Assembly (NCBI GenBank): GCA_020073545.1
Contig: JAIQEZ010000028.1
Span: 1-44,523 of the forward strand
Reading direction: 5' to 3'
From: Terriglobia bacterium
Lineage (GTDB): Bacteria; Acidobacteriota; Terriglobia; UBA7540
Length of the DNA stretch: 44,523 nucleotides
In this document: in pieces, positions 23,668 to 33,631 of the stretch
How the letters are laid out: each line of letters starts with the position of its first letter
How positions within the stretch are numbered: the first letter of the stretch is position 1
Notes under the pieces: generated by a model
Seen by the model: the letters and a program-made list of their open reading frames with translations, nothing else
The model's database searches: none
Told to the model about the DNA's origin: nothing
Position numbers and translations under genes: made by a program

Positions 23668-26600
23668 ATGCACATAGAGAATAGGAATGGCGGCTGCCCG
23701 GGCCTGCGTCCGCACGCTCGCTGCGGAGTGTGGTCTTGGCCCCTGCTGGTTTGTCTGCTTGGATGCGCCGCGACTTCGGCCTGGGCGCAAATCTATTCCA
23801 GTTCGCTGACGGGCGTGGTCTCCGACCCCAGCGGAGCCGTGGTTCCCGGAGTGAAAGTAACCCTGACGGATGTCGGCAAGCAATTCGACTACACCGCCAC
23901 CACCGACAGTGCGGGGCGGTATTTGCTCCGATCTCTTCCCCCTAGCACCTACAAGCTACGAGTGGAAGCCCCGGGCTTCAGTACGTTCGTTCAAGACAAC
24001 ATCGTACTGACGGTGAATCAGAACGGCGCCGTGGACGTGGTTCTGAAGGTCGGCCGTGAAACCCAGACCATTGAAGTCTCCGCGACTCTCGCCGCGGCCG
24101 TCCTGGCCACGCAGGATGCCACCACCGGCCAGGAACTCGACCGCTCGATGATCAATAACCTGCCCTTGCTGGGCCGGGGCGTATTTGATTTGGCCACGCT
24201 GGCGCCGGGTGTTCATCAGCGCGAAGGGGGCAGCGGCGGTGCAAACAATTTCATCTCCGATGGCAGCCGCAACTCCACGGCGGATATCCTCATGGACGGT
24301 GTCAGTGCCACGAGCTTCGAGCAGAATAGTGGCATCCTGGATCCGCTCTACACCCCGTCGGTGGACTCGGTGCAAGAATTCAAGATTCAGCAATCCAACT
24401 TCAGCGCCGAAATGGGCTTTAGCGGGTCTACGGTCATCAACCTGGTCACCCGCTCAGGGACCAACGCCTTCCACGGCAGCGCCTGGGAATTTTTGCGTAA
24501 TAACATCCTGACAGCCAATAACTGGTTTTCAAATGCCAACGGTGTGCCGCTGCCGGCTCGGCGCTACAACCTTTTCGGCGCGACTTTCGGCGGGCCCATC
24601 AAGAAAGACAAGACGTTTTTCTTCTTCAGCTATGAAGGGACACGCGACATCAACGCCGCCACTTATACCGCCGGTGTGCCCAGCGCGGCCGAACGAGAAG
24701 GCGATTTCGGCGAGCTCTGTCAGGAGGGATTTGACCCCCAGGGAAAGTGCCAGGGCGACGGTCAGATCTGGGATCCTTACTCCGGAGTCTTCGACGAGAA
24801 CGCCGGTGGGGCGGTCCGCTCCGTCTACGTTCCTTACAACCGCATGGACCTCTATCAAAGCCCAGGCAGCCCCAACCTGGAGGGCACCTCCTTCCAGCCG
24901 CCCGCCCAGCCGGGCAACCTCATCGACCCGGCCGCGTACAAGATCATGCAATTCTTCCCGCTTCCCAACGTCGACACGGGGAATCCTTACAACAACTGGT
25001 TCAGCGCGGGTTCCAACCGCAGCCGGAACGATCAGTGGGATCTCAAGATCGATCAAAGCTTCAACGAGAACAATCGCCTCAGCGCGAAGTTTTCCCGCGG
25101 CATGAACAGTTCGACTTCCGCGAACCCCTTCAAGAATGCTCTGGATCCAACCGTAGAGCCGGGAGTCACTCACGCCCACTTGTTCGCCATCAACTTCACC
25201 CGCACGCTCAGCCCCAACACGCTCCTGAACATCTCTTACGGATTCACGCGCCGCTTCGATGACTTCAAAGATCCCGTGGTCGACTCGGCAGCCACGCTGG
25301 GAATGCCCGCCTACATGCAGACGTCGGGTTTCAAGACCGCTCCGTCCATCGCCATCGAGAACTACTACTCGGCCATGCCGGACAACGCCAATATCGGCGC
25401 TATGGCGTGGGGTATCCTGCGTCAATCACCGGAAACCCACCACCTACTCGGCATCCTGAGCCATCAACGGGGTCAGCACGACATGCGGATGGGGGGCGAG
25501 GGCCGCATGCACCGAATCAGTTTTGTGCAGCCCGGCGAACAGCAGGGATACTTCCAATTTGACCGGAATGCTACCTCCCAGGCGCCCTATGTGGGCGGCG
25601 ATTCCATGGCCAGTTTCCTGACCGGGCTCACCTCCTGGGGTGAATACGAGGTGCCGATCTGGGATAGCTCCCAGAGCTTCCAGTTGGCGGGTTATTTCCA
25701 GGACAACTGGAAGGTGACCCCACGGCTGACTCTGAACCTGGGGATTCGCTACGATTTGGAGACGCCGCGGACCGAGCGTCACAATCGCATGAGCTACGTC
25801 GATCCTACCGCTCCCAATCCTTTGCAGGCGCCGGGATTCCCGACCCTGAAAGGCGTGCTGGCGTTCGTGAACGGCAGCGATCGCCACAACTATGGATATG
25901 ACCCCAACAATTGGGGTCCCCGTATCGGATTTGCCTACCGGCTGGCCGACAAGACCGTGATGCGAGGCGGTTACGGCATTTTCTATCAAATCACCACGCG
26001 CGGCGCGGCAGGCTCCGGCGCCTACGGCTTCCAGGGATTCGATCGCTTAACCGAAATGGAGTCCACCTACCAGTGGAACGGCGGTACCCCCGGCGCGCGG
26101 TTGAGCGACCCCTTCCCCGGGGGACCGCTGCTTCCGCCGGGATCGTCGCTGGGAGGCATGTCCTACGTCGGCGAGGGCATCCGCGGACCCATTAAGGGCA
26201 TGGATGCGACGCCTTACGAACAAACCTGGACTTTCGGATTCCAGCATCAACTACCCGGCGGGATTGTCCTAGATGCCAACTATGTGGGCAAGAAGGGAAC
26301 CAAGCTGTTCTTCGGTGGAGCCTCGGAATTGAATATCCTGGGCCCGCAAATTGAGCGATACGACAGTGCGCAGATAGCCGACCTGCTTACCTACGTCGAT
26401 AACCCCTTTTACGGATATATCCCCGATGGAACCTCATTGGGCGGGCCAGAGGTTCAAACCTACCAATTGCAGCGTCCGTTCCCGCAGTTTACCGGTGTGA
26501 ACGGCATTGCCTTCCCGGTGGCCAACTCGATTTACAACGCCTTCCAGTTCCGGGCCGAGAAGCGCTTTTCGCACGGGCTGGAGTTCCTGGTCACCTATAC

Positions 26601-27282
26601 CAACAGCAAGTCCATCGATGATGCTTCCATCACCCACGACGGTCTGGGCTGGCTGGGAGGCTTGATCAGTCTCCAAGATCCCAACAACCGCGAGCTGGAG
26701 CGGTCGCTTTCCCAGTTCGATCTTCCGCAGGTCCTCAACATCAGCTACGTCTTCGAGCTGCCCTTCGGCCGCGGCAAAGCTCTCGGGAACAAATGGAATC
26801 CCGTGCTCAACGGCTTCCTGGGCGGTTGGAAGACCAACGGCATCTGGAGATTCACCAGCGGATTTCCCATTGGCCTGGGCTTTGCCAACTCCCTCGCGCT
26901 GCCCACTTACGGCTCGCAGCGTCCCAATCTCGTCGGGACTCTCCGCCGAAACACCGGACCCGACTTCCGCGACCAGTATTTCGCCAATCCCGAGGTGGTT
27001 CAGGAACCTGCCCCCTACGCGCTGGGGACAGCCCCGCGGGTGGTCGGCTCCGTTCGCACGCCGAGCTACCAAAACGCCGACGTTTCGCTGCTGAAGGAAA
27101 TCTACCTAAACAAGTTCCGCGAAGGAATGCATCTGGAATTCCGCGCGGAGTTCTTCGACGCTTTCAACCACCCGCAATTCTGCGGACCCGACACGACGCT
27201 CGACGGTGGCAGCTTCGGCCAGGTCTCCTGCCAGCATAACGCCCCGCGCGAAGTCCAGTTGGCCATGAAGTTTTACTTCTAG
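23668..27282 (+). CDS. Oar-like TonB-dependent receptor with carboxypeptidase-regulatory-like domain
   Basis: The protein has 1204 residues. The signal peptide is long and ends at AWA-Q near residue 40. Residues about 42-125 form a carboxypeptidase-regulatory-like domain (SLTGVVSDPSGAVVPGVKVTL). A plug domain follows (NNLPLLGRGVFDLATLAPGV, then ILMDGVSATSFEQN), then a large beta-barrel to the C-terminal Phe (MKFYF), the outer-membrane insertion signal. Such receptors are greatly expanded in Acidobacteriota and are thought to import glycans or other large substrates; the substrate is unknown. Start: GGAGGA lies 7 nt before the ATG at 23668; earlier codons at 23554 (TTG) and 23653 (ATG) are less likely. 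A strong terminator follows. Confidence 0.92.
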   Translation: MHIENRNGGCPGLRPHARCGVWSWPLLVCLLGCAATSAWAQIYSSSLTGVVSDPSGAVVPGVKVTLTDVGKQFDYTATTDSAGRYLLRSLPPSTYKLRVEAPGFSTFVQDNIVLTVNQNGAVDVVLKVGRETQTIEVSATLAAAVLATQDATTGQELDRSMINNLPLLGRGVFDLATLAPGVHQREGGSGGANNFISDGSRNSTADILMDGVSATSFEQNSGILDPLYTPSVDSVQEFKIQQSNFSAEMGFSGSTVINLVTRSGTNAFHGSAWEFLRNNILTANNWFSNANGVPLPARRYNLFGATFGGPIKKDKTFFFFSYEGTRDINAATYTAGVPSAAEREGDFGELCQEGFDPQGKCQGDGQIWDPYSGVFDENAGGAVRSVYVPYNRMDLYQSPGSPNLEGTSFQPPAQPGNLIDPAAYKIMQFFPLPNVDTGNPYNNWFSAGSNRSRNDQWDLKIDQSFNENNRLSAKFSRGMNSSTSANPFKNALDPTVEPGVTHAHLFAINFTRTLSPNTLLNISYGFTRRFDDFKDPVVDSAATLGMPAYMQTSGFKTAPSIAIENYYSAMPDNANIGAMAWGILRQSPETHHLLGILSHQRGQHDMRMGGEGRMHRISFVQPGEQQGYFQFDRNATSQAPYVGGDSMASFLTGLTSWGEYEVPIWDSSQSFQLAGYFQDNWKVTPRLTLNLGIRYDLETPRTERHNRMSYVDPTAPNPLQAPGFPTLKGVLAFVNGSDRHNYGYDPNNWGPRIGFAYRLADKTVMRGGYGIFYQITTRGAAGSGAYGFQGFDRLTEMESTYQWNGGTPGARLSDPFPGGPLLPPGSSLGGMSYVGEGIRGPIKGMDATPYEQTWTFGFQHQLPGGIVLDANYVGKKGTKLFFGGASELNILGPQIERYDSAQIADLLTYVDNPFYGYIPDGTSLGGPEVQTYQLQRPFPQFTGVNGIAFPVANSIYNAFQFRAEKRFSHGLEFLVTYTNSKSIDDASITHDGLGWLGGLISLQDPNNRELERSLSQFDLPQVLNISYVFELPFGRGKALGNKWNPVLNGFLGGWKTNGIWRFTSGFPIGLGFANSLALPTYGSQRPNLVGTLRRNTGPDFRDQYFANPEVVQEPAPYALGTAPRVVGSVRTPSYQNADVSLLKEIYLNKFREGMHLEFRAEFFDAFNHPQFCGPDTTLDGGSFGQVSCQHNAPREVQLAMKFYF

Positions 27283-27305
27283 TGCCGTCTACCGGATCGC
27301 TTCCC

Positions 27306-27341
27306 AGGAGGGGCTTCCGCCCCTCCTTCTTTCTTCATTTT
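27306..27341 (+). terminator. Intrinsic terminator after the receptor gene
   Basis: AGGAGGGGC (27306-27314) and GCCCCTCCT (27319-27327) form a perfect 9-bp stem around TTCC. A T-rich run with TTTC and ATTTT blocks follows. It begins 24 nt after the receptor stop. Confidence 0.85.
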
Positions 27342-27351
27342 CGAATAGGCG

Positions 27352-27380
27352 CACGACCCGCTCGCGCCGTGCGGTACAAT
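27352..27380 (+). promoter_or_regulatory. Candidate promoter for the TPR gene
   Basis: TACAAT (27375-27380) is a good -10 box. The sequence 17 nt upstream (CACGAC) is a poor -35. It lies after the terminator and 94 nt before the ATG at 27474. Confidence 0.4.
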
Positions 27381-27473
27381 CACCTGCGCTGCCCAGTCCA
27401 AAGTTCGACTGGTCCAACGGCGTCGCGGCTTTGGGGAGCCCGCGCGCCAGCCTCACAAGCACCCGTCGGAATC

Positions 27474-30200
27474 ATGCCCTGCCGCTGGAGAATCCTCGCT
27501 GCCCTGGCCTCCCTTCTCACTGCCTTGCTCGTGGCCGCGCAGAACCCGCCGAGCCAGGTTCCACGCAGCGTGCTTCAGCAGGCTGCGGCGGAATACCAGC
27601 AAGGCAAGCTCGCCCAAGCCGAGCAGGCGATGCGGGCAGCACTCAAGCAAGCTCCTCACGACGCGGCGGCGCTCAACCTTCTGGGCGTCGTCCTCGACGC
27701 TCAGCAGCGCTACGACGAGGCCGAGGCAAGCTACCGGCAGGCGCTGGCACGCGCGCCGGGTTCGCCCGCAATTCTAAATAACCTGGGAAGTCATTACCTG
27801 ACGCAGGGCAAAAGCGCAGCGGCGCGTGCGGCATTTCTGAAAGTCCTGGCGCGGGATCCCAAGCACGCCAACGCCAACCTGCAAATGGCTCGCCTGAGTG
27901 TGACCGCCCAACAAGGCGCATCCGCTCTCAAGTACCTCAACCAGGTGCCGCCGGATGAAGCCTCCGTGCCCGCGGTGGCGATTCTGCGCGCGAAGGCGCT
28001 TGCCTTGAATGGGCAGACCCAGGCCGCGGAGGATCTTCTTGCGGAAGTCGCCAAGCGCTCGGGAGATGACCCGCGCGTGAGCTTCTCGATCGGCTTGACT
28101 TTCGTTGACTGGAAACGTTACGCCGACGCCGAGAAGGCTTTCACACACGCTCTCGACGCGGCGCCTGCGGACTTCGACATCCTCTATAATCTGGGGCTCG
28201 CTGCGCAACGCGCCGGCCACCTCGACCGCGCTCTGCAGGTTTACCAGGTTGCCCTCCAGCAGCAGCCCAATGACGCCGATTGCCTTTACAACCTCGCGAA
28301 CCTCTATACGCAGAAACACAACGCCAGCCAGGCTGCTGTCCTGCTTCTACAGGCTCACAACGCCGCGCCGGCGCGCGCGGACATCCTTCTGGCCCTCGCT
28401 CAGACCAGCGAGGACATGGGCTTCTTCGGCGATGCCGCCAGCGCCCTCGGCCAGTACCTCCAGCTCAAGCCCCACGATGACGTCGCCCGCCGCGAACGCG
28501 GCTTCTGCCTGGTGCGCTCCGCCAAGCTCAACCAGGGCCTCACGGATCAGCGCTGGTACACGCAGAAATATCCCCGCGACGCACGCGGTCTCTACGAGCT
28601 GGCGGTGGCGGAGGCCGTGCGCGAGCCGGGCATGGCCCTCGAGCACCTCAGCCAAGCGCTCGCGCTCGACCCCCAGCTTAATGCCGCCCGCTACGCCCGC
28701 TCCCTCGTCTATTACCAGATGGGAAAGACTGCGGATTCGATCGAAGACCTGAAGCGCATTCTCGGTACCGAGCCCGACAACTTCCGCGCCCTCGACGCTC
28801 TCGGCCAGGATTATCTGCGGCTGGATCAGTACCCGGAGGCCGCTCAGGCTCTCGAACGCGCCGCCCAGCTCGCCCCCCAGGATCCCAGGGTCTTGATGCA
28901 CTACAGCCGCGCCCTGCTGCGCTTGGATCGTCGCGACGAGGCCGCAAAGGTGACGGCCGCGTTCCAGAAGCTCGGGCCCGATGAAACCCGCCGTCGGCCC
29001 TATGGCGGTCTGTTCGATTTCCTTAACCTCCGACCCGAAGAACAATTCAATCGCTATCTCATGAACCTGCAGAGCGCTATCAACACCCGCCCCGAAGACC
29101 CCACACTGAGAGTGCGCCTGGGTCGCGCGCTGCTCTACGCCGGAAAAACTCCGGAGGCGCTGGAGGCTTTTCGCGCCGCTCGTCACGTGACTTCCGATCC
29201 CAACCTGCTGGCCAGCATGGGCCGGTCCCTGCTTGATTACGAGCAATTTGTGCCGGCGCGCGAATTCCTGGAACCCGCCGTCGCCGCGAATCCCTCTGCG
29301 ACCGACCCGCGCCTGGACCTCGCCATCGCCGTCTTTCACTCCGACGGTCCCGAGGCAGGATTGCAGGCTCTGGATGGAACTCCGGCGGCGCAACGCAAAG
29401 GGGATTACTTCCTGCTGCGTGCCCAGATCCTCGACGCTATGCAGAAGCCCGAGGAAGCCGCCCGGGCCCTGAACCGCGGGCTCAGCGCCGCTCCCACGCG
29501 CCCCGACCTCTATTTCCAGGCGGCATTGTTCTTGATCAAGCATGCGCGGTACCAACAGGCCGTCCGCTTGCTCGATCAAGCGAGCCAGGCGTTTCCCGAT
29601 TCAGCGGAACTGCAACTGACCGAGGCTATTGCCTACGCGCTGCTTGGGCAGCACGACGATGCCGCGCGCCTCCTCACCCAAATCGAAGCGCGCTGGCCGG
29701 AATGGGCCATGCCCTACACGATTCACGGCATCACGCTGGTCATCCGTGCGCGCCCCAGCCAGGCGCAGCCCGTCCTCGAAGACGCCATTGCCTTGGGGGC
29801 CAACGATGGCATCACATACTATTACCTGGCCCTGGCGATGGTGAATGCCAGCCCGCAGAAAACCGTGGAGGCGCAAGAAGCCATCACGCAAGCTCTGAAG
29901 TTGAATCCGGACGATGTCTACGTCCGAGCGCTGGCGGGAAGGATTGCCTACCTGCGGAAGGATTACCCAGCGGCGCTCGAGCACCTGAGTCTCGCACTGC
30001 GCGCCTGGCCCGATATGATCGAGGCTCACCAGAATCTTGCTGCGGTCTATCGCGCCTTGGGCGATCGCGAGAAATCCGCCGAGCACCTGCAAGCAGTGGT
30101 ACGCATCAAGCAGCAGAACCCCGCCGCGGACCAGTCGCCTTCGTTCCTGGCGGAGGGCCTGCTGTTCGCGGTCCGGCCGCCGACACCGCCGGCGATGTGA
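27474..30200 (+). CDS. Large exported TPR-repeat protein
   Basis: The protein has 908 residues. A signal peptide (WRILAALASLLTALLVAAQ) is followed by about 20 TPR units over the whole length, for example AAALNLLGVVLDAQQRYDEAEASYRQAL, FDILYNLGLAAQRAGHLDRALQVYQ and ALAGRIAYLRKDYPAALEHLSLAL (given here only as examples of the A/Y/A/P-spaced pattern). TPR arrays bind partner proteins, so it is likely to be a periplasmic scaffold. Pairs of Oar-like receptor and TPR gene are common in this phylum, but the terminator between them argues for separate transcription. The frame is open back to a GTG at 27282; the ATG at 27474 starts the signal peptide. It ends one base from the convergent pncA. Confidence 0.85.
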   Translation: MPCRWRILAALASLLTALLVAAQNPPSQVPRSVLQQAAAEYQQGKLAQAEQAMRAALKQAPHDAAALNLLGVVLDAQQRYDEAEASYRQALARAPGSPAILNNLGSHYLTQGKSAAARAAFLKVLARDPKHANANLQMARLSVTAQQGASALKYLNQVPPDEASVPAVAILRAKALALNGQTQAAEDLLAEVAKRSGDDPRVSFSIGLTFVDWKRYADAEKAFTHALDAAPADFDILYNLGLAAQRAGHLDRALQVYQVALQQQPNDADCLYNLANLYTQKHNASQAAVLLLQAHNAAPARADILLALAQTSEDMGFFGDAASALGQYLQLKPHDDVARRERGFCLVRSAKLNQGLTDQRWYTQKYPRDARGLYELAVAEAVREPGMALEHLSQALALDPQLNAARYARSLVYYQMGKTADSIEDLKRILGTEPDNFRALDALGQDYLRLDQYPEAAQALERAAQLAPQDPRVLMHYSRALLRLDRRDEAAKVTAAFQKLGPDETRRRPYGGLFDFLNLRPEEQFNRYLMNLQSAINTRPEDPTLRVRLGRALLYAGKTPEALEAFRAARHVTSDPNLLASMGRSLLDYEQFVPAREFLEPAVAANPSATDPRLDLAIAVFHSDGPEAGLQALDGTPAAQRKGDYFLLRAQILDAMQKPEEAARALNRGLSAAPTRPDLYFQAALFLIKHARYQQAVRLLDQASQAFPDSAELQLTEAIAYALLGQHDDAARLLTQIEARWPEWAMPYTIHGITLVIRARPSQAQPVLEDAIALGANDGITYYYLALAMVNASPQKTVEAQEAITQALKLNPDDVYVRALAGRIAYLRKDYPAALEHLSLALRAWPDMIEAHQNLAAVYRALGDREKSAEHLQAVVRIKQQNPAADQSPSFLAEGLLFAVRPPTPPAM

Positions 30201-30201
30201 G

Positions 30202-30804
30202 TCATGCGCCGGGTTCGCAGACGTCCTCGGTCGTGACCAGCCGGACGCCTGCGGCCGTCATCTCGGCCAGCGCCTTACGGCCGCCCTCCTCGGTGATGGG
30301 CTTGATCGCATCCACAACCAGATCAACCGGAAAGCCGTGCCGGCGCAGCGTCAGCGCGTCAGCGCGCACGCAATACTCCGTGGCCACGCCGAACACCACG
30401 GCGCGCCGCCGTCCCACCGCGCGCAGCACGTCGTCGAAGTTAGGATTGTCCTGCGTATCGTAGGTGGGTTTCTCGATAATGAACTGGCCAATCCAACGCG
30501 CCGGGGGCGTGAAAGCGCCCGGGCGGCTCGGGATGATGACCGCGTCGGCGAACTGCGTCTCCGGAATGCGCCGCTGCCCGGCGCTGCCGACGACGCAATG
30601 GGGCGGCCAGATTTTGAACTCGGGGTCGTCGGGGGCGTGTGCGTCTGCCGAAGAAAGCACGGGAATCTCGTGTTCAAGCGCCCAATTCATCAGCCGCACC
30701 AGGTTGGGCACGATCCGCTCGGCGCCCGGCACGTAGAGCCTCCCGGTGGGGACCATGAAATCCACCTGCGTGTCCACATCGAAGAAGACTAGAGGCTCAC
30801 TCAT
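30202..30804 (-). CDS. pncA: Nicotinamidase (isochorismatase family)
   Basis: The protein has 200 residues. Catalytic triad: D11 (FFDVDTQVDF), K112 (FIIEKPTYD) and C145 (VATEYCVRAD). Metal ligands: D54 and H56 (SADAHAPDD) and H69 (WPPHCV). These are the PncA hallmarks; the enzyme deamidates nicotinamide to nicotinate. It starts 12 nt after the pncB stop, so one transcript makes both steps of nicotinamide salvage into nicotinate mononucleotide. Its stop is one base from that of the TPR gene, with no space for a terminator between them. Confidence 0.9.
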   Translation of the reverse strand: MSEPLVFFDVDTQVDFMVPTGRLYVPGAERIVPNLVRLMNWALEHEIPVLSSADAHAPDDPEFKIWPPHCVVGSAGQRRIPETQFADAVIIPSRPGAFTPPARWIGQFIIEKPTYDTQDNPNFDDVLRAVGRRRAVVFGVATEYCVRADALTLRRHGFPVDLVVDAIKPITEEGGRKALAEMTAAGVRLVTTEDVCEPGA

Positions 30805-30816
30805 CGCGCTCGCTCC

Positions 30817-32202
30817 TCAACTTCCCCCCTTTAGGTGGGATGCTTTCATCGCACCGAAGCGCTGCACCCGAATCTCTTCCAGCAACTGCTTGAGCGCGGC
30901 ACTCTTCTCGACGGGATACGTGGGTGCAGCGCGCAAAGCCTGATAGGCTTGCGGCAGGCAGGCGAGATTCGCGAGCGTCCGCTTGCGGATTTCTTCCACT
31001 CGCGGCGGGGGCGCCAGCCGGCGGCCCTCGCGCATCACGAGTTGAAGCAGCGGCGACGCCTGCGGGTAATCTTCCTCGGCGCGCGCGAGCAGGTCGTGAT
31101 GGTACTGCCCGCCGTGGGAGAATCGAAACACCTGCTTTCTGCCGGGCCAGTAGACTTTTTCCTCGCTGAATTTTGTTTTCGGCTCCGCCACGCCGCCGGC
31201 TTCCGTTTCCACCAGTTTATAAACCACGCTCAGCGCGGGCATGTCGCGCGAGGTGGCAAGGTCCGTGCCCACCCCGAAGGAATCGATCGGCGCGCCACCC
31301 ACCAGCAACTCCTCGATCTTGTATTCGTTCAAATCACCGCTCGCCACGATCTTCGTGTCGCGAAGGCCGTGCCGGTCGAGGATGGCGCGAACCCGCTGGC
31401 TTTTTCCGAGCAGGTCTCCACTATCCAGCCGCACACCGGGAACTTTTCGTCCCAGCGTCGCGGCGATCTCCGCGCCCGCCAGGGGATCGTAGGTGTCGAC
31501 CAGCAGGATGGCGGAATCCGGAAAAGTCTCCAGCAGCGCTTCAAAACTCCGCCGCTCGCTGGGAAAAACCTGCGTCCAAGAATGCGCCGCGGTGCCGGCC
31601 AGCGGCAGATCATAAAGCGCGCCCGCCAGCACATTGGAGGTGGCCGCGCAGCCGCCCACACAGGCGGCCCGCGCGGCGCGCACGCCCGCTTCCGGCCCAT
31701 GCGCCCGGCGCGTTCCGAACTCCAGCACGCTGCGGCCCCGCGCCGCGTGCACCACGCGCGCCGCCTTCGACGCCACCAGAGTTTCAAAATGGATAACCGA
31801 GAGCAGATAGGTTTCGGCGATCTGCGCTTCCAGGACGGGCGCGGTCACTTGCAGCAGGGGTTCTTCCGCAAAGACCAGCGTGCCTTCCTCGACCGCCCGC
31901 ACGTCTCCGTGGAAGCGAAATTCCCGCAGGTAGTCGAAGAAAGCCGGCGAGACCGTCCGGAAGGCCGGCTGCGCGCGGAGGAAGCGCACGTCCGCGTCGC
32001 AAAAACGCAGGTTCTCCAAATACGCGAGCGCCGAGTCGAGCCCCGCCGCTACCAGGTAGGCGCGCTCCGGGGGCAGTTGACGCACAAAGAGCTCAAATGT
32101 GGCGCGACAGTCGACGCGATGCTCGAAATACGCCGCCGCCATGGTCAGCTCGTAAAGATCCACGAGCAACGCACGGTCCGTATTCATCTCAGCTCTGGGC
32201 AT
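30817..32202 (-). CDS. pncB: Nicotinate phosphoribosyltransferase
   Basis: The protein has 461 residues. Conserved blocks are LLVDLYELTMAAAYFEH at the N-terminus, LEFGTRRAHG, GCAATSNVLAGALYDLPLAGTAAHSW, LLVDTYDPLAG, GVRLDSGDL and IDSFGVGTDLATS. It couples nicotinate and PRPP to nicotinate mononucleotide in the Preiss-Handler pathway. The start is ambiguous: I use the ATG at 32202, with AGG about 8 nt upstream; an ATG at 32187 is also possible and matches typical homolog starts. It forms an operon with pncA. Confidence 0.9.
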   Translation of the reverse strand: MPRAEMNTDRALLVDLYELTMAAAYFEHRVDCRATFELFVRQLPPERAYLVAAGLDSALAYLENLRFCDADVRFLRAQPAFRTVSPAFFDYLREFRFHGDVRAVEEGTLVFAEEPLLQVTAPVLEAQIAETYLLSVIHFETLVASKAARVVHAARGRSVLEFGTRRAHGPEAGVRAARAACVGGCAATSNVLAGALYDLPLAGTAAHSWTQVFPSERRSFEALLETFPDSAILLVDTYDPLAGAEIAATLGRKVPGVRLDSGDLLGKSQRVRAILDRHGLRDTKIVASGDLNEYKIEELLVGGAPIDSFGVGTDLATSRDMPALSVVYKLVETEAGGVAEPKTKFSEEKVYWPGRKQVFRFSHGGQYHHDLLARAEEDYPQASPLLQLVMREGRRLAPPPRVEEIRKRTLANLACLPQAYQALRAAPTYPVEKSAALKQLLEEIRVQRFGAMKASHLKGGS

Positions 32203-32569
32203 CGTTTGCACCTAGCCGCCAGGCGTGAGGCCCGTCGGGACCGCCTCGCCCCTCTGCTCCGCGACGGAACCCTATGAACCCAGTATGTCGTTGAGAGTCG
32301 AGGAGAGTCAAGCGCGGGCGAGGCGTGGAAGCTGGTCGATTCCGAAACGCCGGCCTCGCAGGCAGCGGGAGCTCGAACGCGTTCTGATACTACGTTTAAC
32401 GGTTCGCAGGTTCCGAGTGGCCAAGTCGAGTACAGGGCGGCTTACGAGAGCATCGTCGTAAGTGACGGGAAGCTGGTTACAGGGTAGAATCTCATGTCGG
32501 ATCATGCAATCACTCAAGCACGTGCCAAAGCCCTAAGTGAGGCGCAAACCCAACAAGGAGATCAAAACC
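32203..32569 (+). promoter_or_regulatory. Divergent gap with a promoter before the alcohol dehydrogenase
   Basis: TAGAAT (32485-32490) is a good -10 box; GTGACG (32462-32467), 17 nt upstream, is a partial -35. Transcription would begin near 32497, about 73 nt before the ATG at 32570. No clear promoter is visible for pncB, and the rest of the 367-nt gap shows no gene. Confidence 0.5.
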
Positions 32570-33619
32570 ATGCTCAAAACTCCCGCTTATGCCGCTGCCA
32601 TTGCGAAAGCACCGCTTGCCCCGTTCTCCGTCGAGCGGCGCGAGCCCGGCCCACACGATGTGCTGATCGACATCCTTTACTGTGGTGTCTGTCACTCGGA
32701 CATTCATCAGGCCCGTGGCGAGTGGGGCGGTGAGATTTTCCCAATGGTGCCAGGCCACGAAATCGTGGGCAAGGTTGTGAAAGTCGGAAGCGAGGTCAGA
32801 AAATGGAAGGCTGGCGACACCGTCGGTGTCGGTTGTTTCGTTGATTCCTGCCGCGCCTGTGAGGCGTGCAAGGCCGGTGACGAGCAATACTGCGAACGCG
32901 GGGCGAACTTCACCTACAACGGCCGTGAGCGTGATGGTAAGACGCCCACCTACGGGGGCTATTCGACGCGTATCACCGTGGATGAGACGTACGTACTGCG
33001 CATCCCCGACGGCATTCCGCTCGACGGCGCCGCACCATTGCTGTGCGCTGGTATCACCACTTACTCCCCGTTGGTCCACTTCGGCGTAAAGGCAGGCGAC
33101 AGGCTCGCCGTAGTGGGCCTCGGCGGCCTCGGTCACATGGGGGTAAAGATCGCGAAGGCCCTGGGCGCCAAGGTCACCGTGCTCAGCCATTCACCTGGCA
33201 AGCGCGAGGATGCGTTGCGTCTGGGCGCAGACGATTTCATCGCCACGCGCGATGCGGCCGTGTTTCAGAAGAACGCCGGGCGTTTCGATTTCATTCTGGA
33301 CACAGTTTCGGCACAGCACGACTACAACGCCTACCTCCAGCTCCTGCGCCGCAACGGCACGATGGTGCTGGTAGGGTTGCCCGATCCGACGCCGCTCGCG
33401 GCCTTTACGCTCATCCTGGGCCGCCGCCGCTTGGCGGGCTCGTTGATCGGGGGTATCCGCGAAACGCAGGAAATGCTCGATTTCTGCGCCGCGCACGGGC
33501 TGACCTCCGACGTGGAGGTGATTCCCATCCAGCAGATCAATGAGGCTTACGAGCGTACGGTCAAGAGCGATGTTCGCTACCGCTTTGTCATTGACATCGC
33601 CAGCCTCAGGCGGTCCTGA
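32570..33619 (+). CDS. Zinc-dependent alcohol dehydrogenase (YahK/cinnamyl-alcohol-dehydrogenase type)
   Basis: The protein has 349 residues of the medium-chain dehydrogenase superfamily. Catalytic zinc ligands: C38 and H63/E64 ([15 protein letters not shown]). The structural zinc has four cysteines at about 94, 97, 100 and 108 ([16 protein letters not shown]). The nucleotide-binding turn is [16 protein letters not shown]. This arrangement and the [15 protein letters not shown] block fit the NADP-dependent aldehyde reductase/YahK group; substrates are broad. AGGAG lies 10 nt before the ATG; the frame is open to 32537. The ABC exporter gene begins 12 nt downstream. Confidence 0.9.
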   Translation: MLKTPAYAAAIAKAPLAPFSVERREPGPHDVLIDILYCGVCHSDIHQARGEWGGEIFPMVPGHEIVGKVVKVGSEVRKWKAGDTVGVGCFVDSCRACEACKAGDEQYCERGANFTYNGRERDGKTPTYGGYSTRITVDETYVLRIPDGIPLDGAAPLLCAGITTYSPLVHFGVKAGDRLAVVGLGGLGHMGVKIAKALGAKVTVLSHSPGKREDALRLGADDFIATRDAAVFQKNAGRFDFILDTVSAQHDYNAYLQLLRRNGTMVLVGLPDPTPLAAFTLILGRRRLAGSLIGGIRETQEMLDFCAAHGLTSDVEVIPIQQINEAYERTVKSDVRYRFVIDIASLRRS

Positions 33620-33631
33620 GTAACGGATCAT

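Noticed and set aside
24529-25425. 298-codon minus-strand frame inside the TonB receptor gene
   Set aside because: Antisense shadow; Val/Glu/Arg-rich pattern typical of reversed receptor codons.
30835-32277. 480-codon plus-strand frame over pncB
   Set aside because: Antisense shadow of pncB; composition biased, no motif.
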